A model generated the notes under the pieces. That model worked only from the letters and a program-made list of their open reading frames with translations, ran no database searches and was not told the DNA's origin. Position numbers and translations under genes: made by a program. Below, piece by piece: positions 53,020 to 54,692 of a DNA stretch of 54,692 nt. The number at the start of each line of letters is the position of its first letter. Within the stretch, counting starts at the first letter, position 1. Source of the DNA: a bacterium 1XD42-1 (lineage in GTDB: Bacteria; Bacillota; Clostridia; Oscillospirales; Ruminococcaceae); contig RAZJ01000020.1 in the NCBI GenBank assembly GCA_003612625.1, forward strand, positions 1 to 54,692, in the 5' to 3' direction.

Positions 53020-54153
53020 TTAATCAAAAATAGATTTTGACGTATTCATATAGACTGATAACACAAGGCCAATCCCCAAATAAGTGATAGCCGCAGAGCT
53101 GCCTCCTGCCGATAAAAACGGCAGGGTGATGCCGATAACAGGCAAAAGGGAAACACACATTCCAATGTTAATAATGGACTGGGCTGCAATCATGGCAAAT
53201 ACACCGGTACAAATTAAACGACCTTGTAAATCCCGGGCCCGGTGCCCGTCTGCTAAAATACGGGAACATAAAAATACTAAGCCTAATACAACAGCAAGAC
53301 AGCCTACAAAACCTAAGGATTCTCCAATAAAAGCAAATATGAAATCTGTATTGGCGGCAGGTACATAACTGTGATTATCGCTGAAAATCCCTTTCCCCCA
53401 AATCTGGCCGGAACCGATTGCTAAAGCACCCCGGTATTGCTGGTAATAATCCCCCTGGGTACTGGCTAACCCCGGCACATATAAAATTAAAAACCGCTGT
53501 CGCTGGAAATCATTCATTACAAAAAACCATAAAAATGGCGCTGCTATTACGGCGGCCCCTGCTGCGGCTATAATATACCGCCAGTAAAGCCCTGCGGCAA
53601 ACATCATTGCAATAAAAATACATCCAAAAACAATAGCGGAGCCATCATCCCCTTGGATGTGGATTAACAGCACAGGGATTGCTCCATGAATACAAAGCCC
53701 GATTAAATGAGATGGAATATTCAGATGCTCCCGGACTGTGTAAATATGGTAAGCTAAAGTCAGAATAAAAGATATCTTTAACAGCTCACTGGGCTGAAAG
53801 GTCATTCCAAAAGGAAGCTGGAACCAGGACTTGTCCCCTGGCCGTTCCAGAGTACCTTTCCCAAGAATAAAAGTCAGGAGTACAAGCAAATAAGCACCGG
53901 TTGTATGAAGTTTCCATAGTTTGGTATAAATATGATAGTCAAATTTTGAAATTCCAATGGCACAGATAACCCCTAAGCAACTGGCAATGGCCTGGACACC
54001 AATACGCCTTAAATTAACATCTTTAAAAAATCCAGTATGTGCAATGCCTGCCAATAAAATCGGGCTGAAAATAGAAAAGGAAAGGCAGATTAACCACAGC
54101 CAAATATCAGTATGGCGGATATACCGGCCTATTATATGGAGAATTTTTTTCAT
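53020..54153 (-). CDS. rodA: RodA/FtsW-family peptidoglycan glycosyltransferase (377 aa)
   Basis: SEDS-family membrane polymerase of peptidoglycan with about ten membrane helices. Signatures: WFQLPFGMTFQPSELLKISF (QPSEL), ALAIGSGQIWGKGIFSDNHS and FVPAANTDFIFAFIGE-like sequence (literal YVPAANTDFIFAFIGESLGF). I call it rodA, not ftsW, from the length and the gene context; FtsW is the alternative. Start at 54153 follows GGGAGGCAAC closely, better than the ATG at 54168. First gene of the tsaEB-rpiB-upp operon. Confidence 0.88.
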   Translation of the reverse strand: MKKILHIIGRYIRHTDIWLWLICLSFSIFSPILLAGIAHTGFFKDVNLRRIGVQAIASCLGVICAIGISKFDYHIYTKLWKLHTTGAYLLVLLTFILGKGTLERPGDKSWFQLPFGMTFQPSELLKISFILTLAYHIYTVREHLNIPSHLIGLCIHGAIPVLLIHIQGDDGSAIVFGCIFIAMMFAAGLYWRYIIAAAGAAVIAAPFLWFFVMNDFQRQRFLILYVPGLASTQGDYYQQYRGALAIGSGQIWGKGIFSDNHSYVPAANTDFIFAFIGESLGFVGCLAVVLGLVFLCSRILADGHRARDLQGRLICTGVFAMIAAQSIINIGMCVSLLPVIGITLPFLSAGGSSAAITYLGIGLVLSVYMNTSKSIFD

Positions 54154-54248
54154 GTTGCCTCCCATCAAAAAGGATCCAATGGAATCATTATAAACAAACA
54201 GATGCTAAAATACAAGCAATAGAACCTGAAATTATTATGAAAAAACAG

Positions 54249-54281
54249 AACAAGCTTCCCACAACTTGTGAGAAGCTTGTT
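54249..54281 (-). terminator. Terminator of tRNA-Arg
   Basis: AACAAGCTTC/GAAGCTTGTT arms with inner CACAA/TTGTG; T-run on the leftward side. Confidence 0.8.
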
Positions 54282-54289
54282 TTATCAAG

Positions 54290-54361
54290 TACGCCTGACT
54301 GGAATCGAACCAGCGCACCCGGCTCCGGAGGCCGGTGCTCTATCCACTGAGCTACAGGCGC
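54290..54361 (-). tRNA. tRNA-Arg, anticodon CCG
   Basis: Acceptor GCGCCTG pairs with CAGGCGT (G-T end pair); D arm CTCAGTGGATAGAG; anticodon stem CCGGC/GCCGG with loop CTCCGGA gives anticodon CCG (reads CGG); T arm CTGGTTCGATTCCAG. CCA is not encoded. CGG is a common Arg codon in the neighbouring genes. Confidence 0.95.
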
Positions 54362-54606
54362 ATATATACCACTTTCAGAAGCGGCAGTTATTATTATACC
54401 ATAGTTTATAAAAAATGCAAGCATTTTCTTGATTCTTTTCCCGGATAATTTAGATATTTCTGTATAATAATAAGTAACAGCTATTTTATCCTTCTATATT
54501 GGCGGGCGATTGGATAAAAAAGCATGGCAAAAAGCCCAAGGAATGGGAAGGGAAGAAAGATTTCAAAAAAAATATAAAAAAAGCTAAAAAAAATGTAAAA
54601 AAGGGG

Positions 54607-54635
54607 TTGACAGATGAAAAGGGGCGTGGTATTAT
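54607..54635 (+). promoter_or_regulatory. Strong forward promoter at right edge
   Basis: TTGACA (54607-54612), 17-bp spacer ending TGG, TATTAT (54630-54635). The transcript begins GCTGACTCGAGAGCGCC-like sequence with no open frame and ends at the edge. This looks like a stable-RNA leader, possibly an rRNA operon. 54362-54606 otherwise shows no gene. Confidence 0.6.
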
Positions 54636-54692
54636 ATACAAGCTGACTCGAGAGCGCCGAACAAAAAGCGCCGCAGAGGAAAGCAAGGAAGC

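Overview
The window looks like a chromosome segment from an anaerobic Firmicute of class Clostridia. The evidence is CIRCE/HrcA control of the heat-shock operon, tRNA genes without an encoded CCA, strong GGAGG ribosome sites, and several Clostridia-typical families (CD1871A CXXC protein, NusG domain II protein, XpaC/TelA pair, a molybdenum hydroxylase resembling selenium-dependent xanthine dehydrogenase, and the ygeXYW-arcC ureide cluster). I cannot name the species from sequence alone.

Positions 1 to about 5,860 are an accessory island. Its right edge is a tyrosine integrase lying 120 bp from the 3' end of a tRNA-Ser(CGA) gene, a classic attachment site. Inside are a broken ParB/methylase-like gene at the left edge, two look-alike regulatory divergons (a Xre repressor opposite a roughly 60-residue protein, each with two consensus promoters and palindromic operators), a HicA-HicB toxin-antitoxin pair with a palindrome over its promoter, small unknown genes joined by short hairpins, and an Rpn-type nuclease. 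A 20-bp inverted repeat flanks the first divergon plus hicAB.

The rest is mostly core genome. From 6.1 to 10.4 kb lie XpaC/TelA and a three-gene membrane redox module: a TlpA-like lipoprotein, a 48-residue CXXC protein, and a polyferredoxin membrane protein. From 10.4 to 19.4 kb lie a LysE exporter, a PadR/HAAS operon, RlmH, a WalJ-like hydrolase, MurA, a cytidylate-kinase-like gene with no normal start codon, DUF3006, a cation diffusion facilitator, YbaK, a SprA-like metalloprotease and an HPr-like protein. From 19.5 to 24.6 kb is hrcA-grpE-dnaK-dnaJ with two CIRCE operators. From 24.6 to 26.2 kb is a HxlR-controlled flavodoxin-like operon.

From 26.3 to 34.1 kb is a purine/ureide block: a molybdenum hydroxylase divergent from ygeX (diaminopropionate ammonia-lyase), ygeY, ygeW (carbamoyltransferase-like) and carbamate kinase. 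Together they could break down purine-derived nitrogen compounds and end in ATP formation from carbamoyl phosphate.

From 34.2 to 45.3 kb are mainly envelope and signalling genes: a glycolipid glycosyltransferase with a flippase-like partner, a NusG-II protein, a chemoreceptor, a GGDEF/EAL protein, a foldase lipoprotein, an Asp-rich secreted protein and a MATE transporter. At 45.5 to 48.6 kb a yybP-ykoY (manganese) riboswitch precedes a P-type cation ATPase. A large acidic secreted protein follows. The window closes with upp, rpiB, tsaB, tsaE and rodA in one operon, a tRNA-Arg(CCG), and a strong forward promoter that may lead into an rRNA operon beyond the edge.
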